Below are positions 47,243 to 55,126 of a stretch of 64,000 bases of DNA, piece by piece. Numbering within the stretch: position 1 is the stretch's first letter; each line of letters starts with the position of its first letter. A program made the translations under genes and the position numbers. The stretch lies in the NCBI RefSeq assembly GCF_014873915.1, contig NZ_JADBEJ010000004.1, positions 1 to 64,000 on the forward strand, given 5' to 3'. The notes below the pieces were generated by a model. That model was not told where the DNA came from and did no database searches. It was given only the letters and a program-made list of their open reading frames with translations. The stretch comes from Amycolatopsis roodepoortensis. Lineage in GTDB: Bacteria; Actinomycetota; Actinomycetes; Mycobacteriales; Pseudonocardiaceae.

Positions 47243-47260
47243 TACCGGAGCAACGTTCCG
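47222..47260. promoter_or_regulatory. TetR operator overlapping the promoter
   Basis: Inverted repeat of 15-bp arms CGGAACATTGCTCCG (47222-47236) and CGGAGCAACGTTCCG (47246-47260) with one mismatch, around TATCGTTAC. Each arm is itself partly palindromic, so it could bind two TetR dimers. It lies between the divergent TetR and aldo/keto reductase genes. Confidence 0.8.
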
Positions 47261-47290
47261 CTTGCTCATTTTGCCATGGAGGACATCGTC

Positions 47291-48310
47291 ATGCAGTACC
47301 GCACCTTGGGCAGGACCGGCGTGCAGGTCAGCACCCTCGCGCTCGGCGCGATGAACTTCGGCGCGATCGGGCGCACCACCCAGGACGAGGCCACCGCCAT
47401 CGTCGACGCCGCCTTGGCCGCCGGCGTCAACCTGATCGACACCGCGGACATGTACAGCGCGGGAGAGTCGGAGGTCATGGTCGGGAAGGCCATCGCGGGC
47501 CGCCGTGAGGACATCGTGCTGGCCACGAAGGCGAGCATGCCGATGGGTGACGAGCGCAACCACCAGGGCGCTTCACGCCGCTGGCTGGTCACCGAACTGG
47601 ACAACAGCCTGCGGCGCCTCGGCGTCGATCACGTCGATCTCTACCAGATCCACCGCTGGGACCCGAAGACCAGCGACGAGGAAACCCTTTCCGCGCTGAC
47701 GGATCTGCGGCAGGCGGGGAAGATCCGCTACTTCGGTTCGTCGACGTTCCCCGCGTATCGCATCGTGCAGGCCCAGTGGGCCGCCCGCGAACTCCGTCTT
47801 GGCCGCTACGTCACCGAGCAGCCCAGCTACTCGATCCTCCAGCGCGGGATCGAAGCGCAGGTCTTGCCGGTGACCGAGGAATACGGGATGGGCGTGCTCG
47901 CGTGGAGTCCGCTGGCATCCGGCTGGCTGTCCGGCGCGGTCCGGGAAGGCCGTGAGATCAGCACGAACCGTTCGGCGGTCATGCCCCAGCGCTTCGACCT
48001 GACGCGGCCGGCCAACCGGGCCAGGCTGGAAGCGGTCGAGCGGCTGGTCAAGGTCGCCGACCAGGCCGGGCTCAGCCTGATCCAGCTCGCGCTCGGCTTC
48101 GTCGTCGCGCATCCGGGGGTGACGAGCGCGATCATCGGCCCCCGCACGCTGGAGCACCTCGAGTCACAGCTCGCCGCCGCGGACACCGTGCTCTCCGCCG
48201 ACGTCCTCGACGCGATCGACGAGATCGTCGCCCCGGGCACCGACCTGGCCCCGGAGGAGAAGCACGACACCCCGCCGGCCCTGCTCGACGCGTCGCTGCG
48301 GCGCCGCTGA
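47291..48310 (+). CDS. Aldo/keto reductase
   Basis: A 339-residue (beta/alpha)8 NADPH-dependent oxidoreductase. ATG 47291 gives MQYRTLGRTGVQVSTLALGAMNFG, the family's typical start, with GGAGGA eight bases upstream; ATG 47276 is the alternative. The catalytic tetrad is visible as Asp in LIDTADMYS (with the Tyr), Lys in VLATKAS and His in YQIHRWDP. It is probably induced when the divergent TetR releases its operator. Confidence 0.92.
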   Translation: MQYRTLGRTGVQVSTLALGAMNFGAIGRTTQDEATAIVDAALAAGVNLIDTADMYSAGESEVMVGKAIAGRREDIVLATKASMPMGDERNHQGASRRWLVTELDNSLRRLGVDHVDLYQIHRWDPKTSDEETLSALTDLRQAGKIRYFGSSTFPAYRIVQAQWAARELRLGRYVTEQPSYSILQRGIEAQVLPVTEEYGMGVLAWSPLASGWLSGAVREGREISTNRSAVMPQRFDLTRPANRARLEAVERLVKVADQAGLSLIQLALGFVVAHPGVTSAIIGPRTLEHLESQLAAADTVLSADVLDAIDEIVAPGTDLAPEEKHDTPPALLDASLRRR

Positions 48311-48313
48311 CGT

Positions 48314-49186
48314 TCAGGCGAGCAGCTTGTCCAGCTTGGCCCGGACCCTGTCCAGGTCTTCGCTGTACTTGAGCACCGAGCCGAGGGTCCTGGCGGCGGT
48401 CGCGGCGTCCAATTCGGACATTCCGAGCGCGAGGAGCGCCTGCGCCCAGTCGAGGGATTCCGCCACGCCGGGCGGTTTCAGCAACTCCATCGCGCGAAGC
48501 CGCTGCACCGCCGTCGCGACCTGAGTCGCGAGCGCCTCGCCCAGGGCCGGGATCTTGCGGCGCAGGATCTCGATCTCGCGGCCGAGGTCCGGGTGTTCGA
48601 GCCAGTGATAGAGACAGCGGCGCTTCAGCGCGTCGTGCACCTCCCGCGTCCGGTTGGACGTGAGCACCACGAGCGGCGGATGCTCGGCGCGCACCTCGCC
48701 GAACTCGGGGATCGTCACCGCGTTCTCGTCGAGAAGCTGCAGAAGAAAGGCTTCGAATTCGTCGTCGGCCCGGTCGATCTCGTCGATCAGCAGGACACAC
48801 GGCGCGGTCTGCAACGCCTTCAGCAACGGCCGGGAGAGCAGGAAACGCTCGGTGTAGAGGGACTGTTCGGCGGCCTCGACGTCGAGGCCGCCGTCACCGG
48901 CGGCTTCCAGCGCCCGCAGATGCAGCAGCTGGCGCGGGAAGTCCCATTCGTACAGTGCCTGCGCCGCGTCGATCCCTTCATGACACTGGAGCCGGATGAG
49001 CGGCATGCCGAGCGCCTCGGCGAGGCCCAGCGCGAGCGAGGTCTTGCCGGTGCCCGGTTCGCCCTCGCAGAACAGCGGACGGCCGAGCGCCACGGCGAGG
49101 AACCCGGCCGTGGCGATGCCGTCGTCGGCGAGATAGCCGACCGTTTCCAGGGCTTCGGCCAGTTTCTCGGGCGATTCGACGGTCAC
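48314..49186 (-). CDS. MoxR-type AAA+ ATPase (CoxD-like)
   Basis: A 290-residue AAA+ ATPase with Walker A CEGEPGTGKT near residue 42, Walker B VLLIDEIDRAD, sensor VVLTSNRTREV and the C-terminal helical lid. This is the MoxR/CoxD group that pairs with VWA (CoxE) proteins to mature molybdenum hydroxylases. GTG 49186 gives VTVESPEKLAEAL; the longer in-frame reading runs into a repeat and is rejected. Confidence 0.9.
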   Translation of the reverse strand: MTVESPEKLAEALETVGYLADDGIATAGFLAVALGRPLFCEGEPGTGKTSLALGLAEALGMPLIRLQCHEGIDAAQALYEWDFPRQLLHLRALEAAGDGGLDVEAAEQSLYTERFLLSRPLLKALQTAPCVLLIDEIDRADDEFEAFLLQLLDENAVTIPEFGEVRAEHPPLVVLTSNRTREVHDALKRRCLYHWLEHPDLGREIEILRRKIPALGEALATQVATAVQRLRAMELLKPPGVAESLDWAQALLALGMSELDAATAARTLGSVLKYSEDLDRVRAKLDKLLA

Positions 49187-49216
49187 GTGCCGATCGTAAG
49201 CCTCGGTGAGCCGGAC

Positions 49217-49241
49217 ATCAGCCCGGAAGATCCTCGCGGCG
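49217..49241. repeat. Direct duplication of the MocA-like gene 3' end (distal copy)
   Basis: The 25-bp sequence beginning ATCAGCCCGGAAGATCCTCG is identical to 49347-49371, which contains the last codons and stop of the MocA-like gene. The two copies bracket double-hairpin copy D, with 105 bases between them. Confidence 0.85.
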
Positions 49242-49277
49242 GCAGCCGAAGTCGCCCGCTGACGACGACTGGGCGGT

Positions 49278-49330
49278 GTCGCGAAAGCCACTTTCGGGAC
49301 ATCAGACGTCGCGAAAGTGGCTTTCGCGAC
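49278..49330. repeat. Double-hairpin intergenic element, copy D
   Basis: GTCGCGAAAG-CCA-CTTTCGGGAC (49278-49300), spacer ATCAGAC, GTCGCGAAAG-TGG-CTTTCGCGAC (49308-49330). One arm has a mismatch. It is 17 bases from the stop of the MocA-like gene and lies between identical 25-bp direct repeats. Confidence 0.92.
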
Positions 49331-49347
49331 GTCCGCGGGCCGGGAGA

Positions 49348-49917
49348 TCAGCCCGGAAGATCCTCGCGGCGATCCACGTCGTGCCCGGTGCCGAGGTCGC
49401 CGCATTCGACGAGCCGCAGGTCCTGGCGTCCCTTGAGCCAGTCGCGGGCGCCCTTGTCCCCGGACGCGCCCGCGACGATCTCCGGCCACCATCGGCGGCC
49501 GAGGACGACGGGGTGTCCCGGAACGCCTTCATACGCGGCACGCGCGACGGTGACTTCGCCGGCTCTGGCGGCGACCCGGCGGACCACTTCGGCGCCGACG
49601 CCGGGCAGATCCACGAGATGCACGACAGCGGCTTCGGCATCGGTTCCGGTGAGCGACCTCAGCCCGGCGCGCAAGGACGCGCCCATGCCGGACTCCCAGT
49701 CTTCGGCCACGACAGCGGCCTCGGGGCCGGGCAGAAGCGCGCGGACTTCCGCGGCCGCGGCACCCAGCACCACCCGGATCGGCGCGCAGCCCGCGTCGGT
49801 GAGCACGCGCAGCGACCGGACGACGAACGGCTCGCCGTCGAGGACGGCCAGCGCCTTCGGCCCGCCGAACCGGCGCCCGGCTCCGGCCGCGAGCAGCAGC
49901 CCGGCGACCTCAGCCAT
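49348..49917 (-). CDS. MocA-like nucleotidyltransferase (Mo cofactor)
   Basis: A 189-residue nucleotidyltransferase with the N-terminal loop GLLLAAGAGRRFGGPKALAVLDG, HLVDLPGV and PGHPVVLGRRWW, as in MocA/MobA-type enzymes that add CMP or GMP to molybdopterin. ATG 49917 overlaps the IclR stop by eight bases, placing it at the end of the pca operon although its role fits the nearby molybdenum hydroxylase. Confidence 0.87.
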   Translation of the reverse strand: MAEVAGLLLAAGAGRRFGGPKALAVLDGEPFVVRSLRVLTDAGCAPIRVVLGAAAAEVRALLPGPEAAVVAEDWESGMGASLRAGLRSLTGTDAEAAVVHLVDLPGVGAEVVRRVAARAGEVTVARAAYEGVPGHPVVLGRRWWPEIVAGASGDKGARDWLKGRQDLRLVECGDLGTGHDVDRREDLPG

Positions 49918-50716
49918 GCCGCGCTTTGGAGGGCGGGGCCGAGGCCAGATCGGTCTCGATGGCGCGTGCCGCCGCGAGCAACGGCGGCAGCAGTTCCCGT
50001 TCGACCGACTCACGGGTGGTGCGGCTGGCGTGGGTGGAGAGGTTGACCGCGGCCACGACCCTGCCCCGCCGGTCGTGGATCGGCGCGGCGATCGAGCGGA
50101 GACCCTCTTCGAGTTCCTGGTCGACCATCGCGTAGCCCTGCTTGTGGACCCTGACCAGCTCGGCGCTCAACTCGTCCGGCCTGCTCTTGGTATGCGCGGT
50201 GAGCTTGTCGAGCCTCGCCCCGGCGAGGTAGTCCCGCAGGTCGGCGTCATCGAGGCCGGCCAGCAGGACATGCCCCATCGACGTCGCGTGGGCGGGAAAG
50301 CGGGTGCCGACGTTGATGCTGACCGTCATGATCCGCGAAACGGCCACCCGGGCGACGTAGACGATGTCCGGGAGTTCGAGCACGGAGACCGAGCTCGACT
50401 CGTGCACCTCGGCGGAGAGCCGCTCCAGATGCGGCTGGGCGACCTCCGGCAGCGACAGGCTCGACAGATACGAGTAGCCGAGTTCGAGGACCCGCGCGGT
50501 CAGCGAGAAGTACTTGCCGTCCGTGCGGACGTACCCGAGATCGACGAGGGTGAGCAGGAACCGGCGGGCGGCCGCCCTGGTGAGCCCGGTCGCGCGGGCG
50601 ACGTCGCTCAAGGTGAGTTCCGCCGCGTCCGCGTTGAACGCCTTGATCACGGCCAGCCCGCGCTCCAGCGACTGGACATGATGCGCCCCGCGCTCGGTCA
50701 CCTCGCCTTCGTCCAT
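49910..50716 (-). CDS. IclR-family regulator of the pca operon
   Basis: A 268-residue IclR protein. The winged helix (VQSLERGLAVIKAFNADAAELTLSDVARATGLTRAAARRFLLTL) is followed by the effector domain. It has the features of PcaR/PobR-type regulators and lies immediately downstream of pcaC (10 bases), so it probably controls protocatechuate genes in response to a pathway intermediate. The gene symbol is withheld because PcaR, PcaU and PobR cannot be separated here. Confidence 0.9.
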   Translation of the reverse strand: MDEGEVTERGAHHVQSLERGLAVIKAFNADAAELTLSDVARATGLTRAAARRFLLTLVDLGYVRTDGKYFSLTARVLELGYSYLSSLSLPEVAQPHLERLSAEVHESSSVSVLELPDIVYVARVAVSRIMTVSINVGTRFPAHATSMGHVLLAGLDDADLRDYLAGARLDKLTAHTKSRPDELSAELVRVHKQGYAMVDQELEEGLRSIAAPIHDRRGRVVAAVNLSTHASRTTRESVERELLPPLLAAARAIETDLASAPPSKARHG

Positions 50717-50725
50717 ACGAGAACC

Positions 50726-51130
50726 CTAACTGTCACCCTCCTTCTGGGCGGCAGGCTCACCGAGTTCGGCCAGGACCCGCTGCGCGACGGCGAACGCGGC
50801 GTTGGCGGCCGGGGCACCCGCGTAGACGGCGGTGTGCAGCAGGACCTCGGAGATCTCCTGCGCGGTGAGTCCATTGTGGACGGCGGCGCGGACGTGCATC
50901 GCGAGCTCGTCGTGGGCGTGCAGCGCGGTGAGCGCGGCCAGGGTGACGCAGCTGCGGGTCTTGCGGTCGAGCCCGTCGCGCGACCAGACCGATCCCCAGG
51001 CGCCCCGGGTGATGTAGTCCTGGAACGGGCGGCTGAACTCGGTGGTGCGGGCGACCGCCCGATCGACGTGCGCGTCCCCGAGGACCTCGCGGCGCACCTT
51101 CATCCCGGTCTCGTAGGTGTCGTCGGTCAT
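50726..51130 (-). CDS. pcaC: 4-carboxymuconolactone decarboxylase
   Basis: A 134-residue all-helical decarboxylase with the family core RGAWGSVWSRDGLDRKTRSCVTLAALTAL and the later His in AVHNGLTAQEISEVLLHTAVYAG. It acts between the carboxymuconate cycloisomerase and enol-lactonase steps. ATG 51130 overlaps pcaD by four bases. It is separate from PcaD here, unlike the PcaL fusion of many actinobacteria. Confidence 0.93.
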   Translation of the reverse strand: MTDDTYETGMKVRREVLGDAHVDRAVARTTEFSRPFQDYITRGAWGSVWSRDGLDRKTRSCVTLAALTALHAHDELAMHVRAAVHNGLTAQEISEVLLHTAVYAGAPAANAAFAVAQRVLAELGEPAAQKEGDS

Positions 51131-51900
51131 CGGGCGGCCTCCAGGTGTTCGAGGATCAACGCGGTGAACCGCTCGGGCTGTTCGAAGCTCCCGAGATGCG
51201 CGGCGCTTTCGACGACTTCGAGCCGCGCGTCGGGGATGCCGCCCGCGATCACCTCGGCGTGCTCCACCGGGGTGGCCGGATCGTCGGCCCCGGCGATCAC
51301 CAGGGTCCGCGCCGCGATCTTGGGCAGGTCGCCGACGAGGTCCATCGTTTCGATGGCCTGGCAGGACGACGCGTAACCCTCGGCGGGAACGCTGGCGATC
51401 ATTTCGCGCAGGTACGCGGTCCGCTCGGGGTGGGCGGCGGCGTACCCCGGGGTCAGCCAGCGGCCGACCCCGGCGTCGGCGACCGCGGCGGTGCCTTGCT
51501 CGCGGACCGTCTTCGCCCTGTCCGCCCACATGCTCGGCGGCCCGAGCTTCGCGGACGTGCAGCACAGCACGAGGCTCGCGATCCGGTCCGGCGCGTTCAC
51601 CCCGAGCCACATCCCGGTCATCCCGCCGAGTGAGAGCCCGACGACGTGGGCACGCTCGATCCCGTGCTCGTCGAGCAGCGCGAGCAGGTCGCCGCCGAGG
51701 TCCGCGAGGGTGTACGGCCCGGGCGGGACGGGTGACGCGCCATGCCCGCGGGTGTCGTACCGGATCACCCGGAAACCCTGCTCCACCAAGGGTTTCACCT
51801 GCGGTTCCCACATGCGGTGATCGCTGCCGAGCGATCCGCTGAACACCACGACGGGGCCGTCCGCGGGCCCTTCCGCGACGCTGTGCACCGGCTCAGACAT
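51127..51900 (-). CDS. pcaD: 3-oxoadipate enol-lactonase
   Basis: A 257-residue alpha/beta-hydrolase with the oxyanion region FSGSLGSDHRMW, nucleophile elbow GLSLGGM (Ser near residue 98) and C-terminal SAAHLGSFEQP with the catalytic His. The Asp is in GADDPATP. ATG 51900 overlaps the pcaG stop by eight bases. Confidence 0.93.
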   Translation of the reverse strand: MSEPVHSVAEGPADGPVVVFSGSLGSDHRMWEPQVKPLVEQGFRVIRYDTRGHGASPVPPGPYTLADLGGDLLALLDEHGIERAHVVGLSLGGMTGMWLGVNAPDRIASLVLCCTSAKLGPPSMWADRAKTVREQGTAAVADAGVGRWLTPGYAAAHPERTAYLREMIASVPAEGYASSCQAIETMDLVGDLPKIAARTLVIAGADDPATPVEHAEVIAGGIPDARLEVVESAAHLGSFEQPERFTALILEHLEAAR

Positions 51901-52441
51901 CGAAGAACACCGTCTCCCCCTGGCCCTGCAACCGGATGTCGAACCGGTAGCCGCCGTCGTCCTTGGTGGCGACCAAGGTTCCCCGGCGGGCCTCCGGGAC
52001 CGATGCCAGCACCGGATCTTCGGAGTTGTCGTTGTCCTCGAAGTAGATCCGGGTGACCACCCGGTGCAGGAGGCCGCGGGCGAACACCGAGACGTCGACA
52101 TGTGGCGCTTGCGTGCTGCCGGCCGGGCCGGGCAGCGAGCCGGGCATGATCGTCCGGATCTCGTAGTGGCCGCCCGGATCGGTGGGGCAGCGTCCGAAGC
52201 CCCGGAACCCGCTCGCGACCGCTCCGCGCGGGTCGTCGAGATGGTCGAACCGGCCGTCGGCGTCGGCCTGCCAGGTCTCGATCATCGCGTCCGGCACCGG
52301 TTCGCCCGCGCCGTCGAAAACGCGGCCGTGGATCCGCACGGCGGCGGGGTCGTCCGCGGGGACGACGTCCGGCCCGTCCGGCCAGGGCAGGCCGATGGAC
52401 AGGTACGGGCCGACGGTCTGGGAAGGCGTCGTCTCCGGCAT
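51893..52441 (-). CDS. pcaG: Protocatechuate 3,4-dioxygenase alpha subunit
   Basis: A 182-residue subunit with SQTVGPYLSIGLPW, IHGRVFDGAGEPVPDAMIETWQADADGRF and PHVDVSVFARGLLHRVVTRIYF, the PcaG pattern. The beta subunit supplies the iron ligands. Its ATG shares a base with the pcaH stop. Partners PcaH to cleave protocatechuate between the hydroxyl carbons. Confidence 0.95.
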   Translation of the reverse strand: MPETTPSQTVGPYLSIGLPWPDGPDVVPADDPAAVRIHGRVFDGAGEPVPDAMIETWQADADGRFDHLDDPRGAVASGFRGFGRCPTDPGGHYEIRTIMPGSLPGPAGSTQAPHVDVSVFARGLLHRVVTRIYFEDNDNSEDPVLASVPEARRGTLVATKDDGGYRFDIRLQGQGETVFFDV

Positions 52442-53175
52442 CAGTGCTCGTCCTCCTCGTCCTCGAAGACCGACGCCTCGCGGCCGCGCACGACGATGTC
52501 GAACTGGAAGGCCAGCGCCCACTCGGCCTCCGTGCGGTCGAGATCGAAGCGCGCGATCATCCGCTGCCGCGCCTTCTCGTCCGGGATGGAGTTGAAGATC
52601 GGGTCCTGCGAGAACAGCGGGTCTTCCGGGAAGTACATCTGGGTGACCAGCCGTTGGGTGAACGCGCTGCCGAACACGGAGAAGTGGATATGCGCCGGCC
52701 GCCAGGCGTTGTCGTGGTTCTTCCACGGGTACGCGCCCGGTTTGATGGTGGTGAAGGTGTAGCGCCCTTCGGAGTCGGTGAGCGTCCGGCCCGCGCCGTC
52801 GAAGTTGGGGTCCAGCGGCGAGGGCCAGCGGTCGCCGGTGTGCCGGTACCGGCCGCCCGCGTTCGCCTGCCAGATCTCCACGAGCGAATCGCGGATCGGC
52901 CGCCCGTCGCCGTCGAGCAGCCGTCCGGTGACGATGATCCGCTGTCCCTGCGGCTCCCCCGCGTGCCCCTTGGTGAGGTCGTTGTCGAATTCGCCGATCC
53001 GGCCCGGCCCCAGCGCGGGCCCGGTGACCTCGGTCAGCAGATGCGGGAGCACGATCAACGGCTCTTTCGGGTGCCGCAGCGCCGTCGACCGATAGCCGGG
53101 GTAGCCCAGCGGTGGATGCGTGCCGTCGGGATCGCGCCGGTAGCGCGGGAGCCTCAGTTCTGCGGGTGCGGACAT
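52441..53175 (-). CDS. pcaH: Protocatechuate 3,4-dioxygenase beta subunit
   Basis: A 244-residue subunit bearing the Fe(III) site. Candidate ligands are the Tyr in GGRYRHTGDRW, the Tyr in KPGAYPWKNHD and the two His of RPAHIHFSVFG. ATG 53175 has GGAGG upstream, giving MSAPAELRLPRYRRDPDGTHPP. It starts 21 bases after pcaF. Confidence 0.96.
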   Translation of the reverse strand: MSAPAELRLPRYRRDPDGTHPPLGYPGYRSTALRHPKEPLIVLPHLLTEVTGPALGPGRIGEFDNDLTKGHAGEPQGQRIIVTGRLLDGDGRPIRDSLVEIWQANAGGRYRHTGDRWPSPLDPNFDGAGRTLTDSEGRYTFTTIKPGAYPWKNHDNAWRPAHIHFSVFGSAFTQRLVTQMYFPEDPLFSQDPIFNSIPDEKARQRMIARFDLDRTEAEWALAFQFDIVVRGREASVFEDEEDEH

Positions 53176-53195
53176 GGTGTTCCCTCCAGCGCGAC

Positions 53196-54374
53196 TCAGT
53201 GGGCTTCGAGGACGACGGCCAGCCCCTGGCCGACGCCGATGCAGATGGCGGCCATGCCCCACCGGCCGCCGGTGCGGCGCAGGTGGTGGGCCAGCGTGCC
53301 GAGGATCCGGCCGCCGGAGGCGCCGAGCGGATGCCCGATCGCGATCGCGCCGCCGTTCACGTTGACGATCTCCGGGTCGAGTTTCGACCAGTCCCGCAGG
53401 CAGGCCAGCGACTGCGCGGCGAAGGCCTCGTTCAGTTCGACGGCGGCCAGGTCCTCCCAGCCGATCCCGGCCCGCTCCAGGGCGATCTCGGCCGCGCGCA
53501 CCGGGCCGATGCCGAAGACGTCCGGGTCGACGCCCGCGGCGCCACGGCCGGCGATCCGGGCCAGCGGCGCCTTGCCGAGCCGCTTGCCCGCCGCCTCGTC
53601 ACCGAGCAGCAGCGCGGAGGCGCCGTCGTTCAACGGCGACGCGTTCGCGGCCGTGACCGTCCCTTGTGGACGGAACACCGGCTTCAGCTTCGCGAGCTTC
53701 TCCGGGCTGGAATCCGGCCGGATGCCTTCGTCACGGGTGAGCTCGACTCCCTCGACGGGGACGACGTGGTCGTCGTAGAACCCCTCGTCCCAGGCGCGGG
53801 CGGCGTTGACGTGACTGCGGACGGCGAACGCGTCCTGCTCGTCGCGGCCGATGCCGTAGCGCTCGGCGAGCTGCTCGGTGGACTCGCCGAGCGAGACCGT
53901 CCACTGCTCGGGCATCTTCGGGTTGACCATGCGCCAGCCCAGCGCGGTGGAGTACAGCGTCTGGTTGCCCGCCGGGAAGGCCTTCTCCGGCTTCTGCATG
54001 ACCAGCGGCGAGCGGCTCATCGACTCGACCCCGCCCGCGACGGCGAGCGAGGCGTCGCCGACCTGGACCGACCGGCTGGCCTGCATGACGGCGTCGAGTC
54101 CGGATCCGCACAGCCGGTTGACCGTGGCGCCGGGCACGGTCGTCGGCCAGCCCGCGAGCAGCGCCGCCATCCGCGCGACGTTCCGGTTGTCCTCGCCGGC
54201 GCCGTTGGCGTCGCCGAGCACCACCTCGTCGACGGTGGCCGGGTCGAGGTCGTTGCGCTCGGCCAGCGCCCGCAGGACGGTGGCGGCGAGGTCGTCCGGG
54301 CGGACGCCGGACAGGGCGCCGCCGTACTTGCCGAACGGGGTACGGATGGCGTCGAACAGGAAGACGTCGGTCAT
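53196..54374 (-). CDS. pcaF: Beta-ketoadipyl-CoA thiolase
   Basis: A 392-residue thiolase that splits beta-ketoadipyl-CoA into acetyl-CoA and succinyl-CoA. The nucleophile is in VNRLCGSGLDAV near residue 90, the His in GGAIAIGHPLGASG, and the second Cys in ICIGVGQG. It overlaps pcaJ by four bases. A general acetyl-CoA acetyltransferase is possible on sequence, but the operon position supports PcaF. Confidence 0.93.
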   Translation of the reverse strand: MTDVFLFDAIRTPFGKYGGALSGVRPDDLAATVLRALAERNDLDPATVDEVVLGDANGAGEDNRNVARMAALLAGWPTTVPGATVNRLCGSGLDAVMQASRSVQVGDASLAVAGGVESMSRSPLVMQKPEKAFPAGNQTLYSTALGWRMVNPKMPEQWTVSLGESTEQLAERYGIGRDEQDAFAVRSHVNAARAWDEGFYDDHVVPVEGVELTRDEGIRPDSSPEKLAKLKPVFRPQGTVTAANASPLNDGASALLLGDEAAGKRLGKAPLARIAGRGAAGVDPDVFGIGPVRAAEIALERAGIGWEDLAAVELNEAFAAQSLACLRDWSKLDPEIVNVNGGAIAIGHPLGASGGRILGTLAHHLRRTGGRWGMAAICIGVGQGLAVVLEAH

Positions 54375-55126
54375 GCGCTCGCCCTTGTGAGGTCTCGGAG
54401 GATGCGGAGTTCTGCCTCGGTCGGCGCCGGGGTGGTTCCCAGGTCGCCTGCCACCTTCAGTTTCCACCCGGTCGCCGCGACGACCTGATCGACCTCGACC
54501 CCGGGGTGCACTTCGGTGAGAGTGAGCTCGGCGGTCTCCGGGTCGGGCCGCATCAGGCCGAGGTCGGTGACCACCAGCGTCGGCCCGGCGCCGGGGAGGC
54601 CGAGACGCTCGCGATCTCCCTTGCCGGTGCCGTGGCCGAACGACGTCACGAAGTCGACCTTCTCGACGAAGGTGCGGGTGCTCTGCCGGAGCACCACGAA
54701 CACCTCGCGGCAGGAGGCGGCGATCTCCGGGGCGCCGCCCGCACCGGGAAGGCGCACCTTGGGATTGGCGTAGTCCGGGCCGATGACGGTGGTGTTGATG
54801 TTGCCGAACTTGTCCAGCTGGGCGGCGCCGAGGAAGCCGACGTCGATCCGGCCGGGCTGGAGCCAGTAGTTGAAAACCTCGGGAACGCTGACCACGGCGT
54901 CCGCGGTGTCGGCGAGTTCGCCGTCGCCGATGGACAACGGGAGCCTGCTCGGTTTGGCGCCGAGGCAACCGGATTCGTAGATGAGCGTGAGGTTCGGCGC
55001 GTGCCCGCGGCGGGCCAGGTTGGCGGCCGTGCTCGGCAGGCCGATGCCCACGAAACAGGACATCCCGTCGCCGAGCGCGCGAGCGGCGGCGACGCTCATC
55101 ATCTCGTCGGAGGTGTACTCGGTCAT
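54371..55126 (-). CDS. pcaJ: 3-oxoadipate CoA-transferase subunit B
   Basis: A 251-residue CoA-transferase beta-type subunit. The catalytic glutamate is in LIYESGCLGA, and GLPSTAANLARRGHAPNL and FGNINTTVIG are family segments. ATG 55126 overlaps the pcaI stop by four bases, and its own stop overlaps pcaF. It activates beta-ketoadipate with succinyl-CoA together with PcaI. Confidence 0.92.
   Translation of the reverse strand: MTEYTSDEMMSVAAARALGDGMSCFVGIGLPSTAANLARRGHAPNLTLIYESGCLGAKPSRLPLSIGDGELADTADAVVSVPEVFNYWLQPGRIDVGFLGAAQLDKFGNINTTVIGPDYANPKVRLPGAGGAPEIAASCREVFVVLRQSTRTFVEKVDFVTSFGHGTGKGDRERLGLPGAGPTLVVTDLGLMRPDPETAELTLTEVHPGVEVDQVVAATGWKLKVAGDLGTTPAPTEAELRILRDLTRASA

Noticed and set aside
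49217..49492. N-terminal extension of the MoxR-type ATPase
   Set aside because: It translates hairpin copy D and the duplicated mocA end; GTG 49186 gives the family start.
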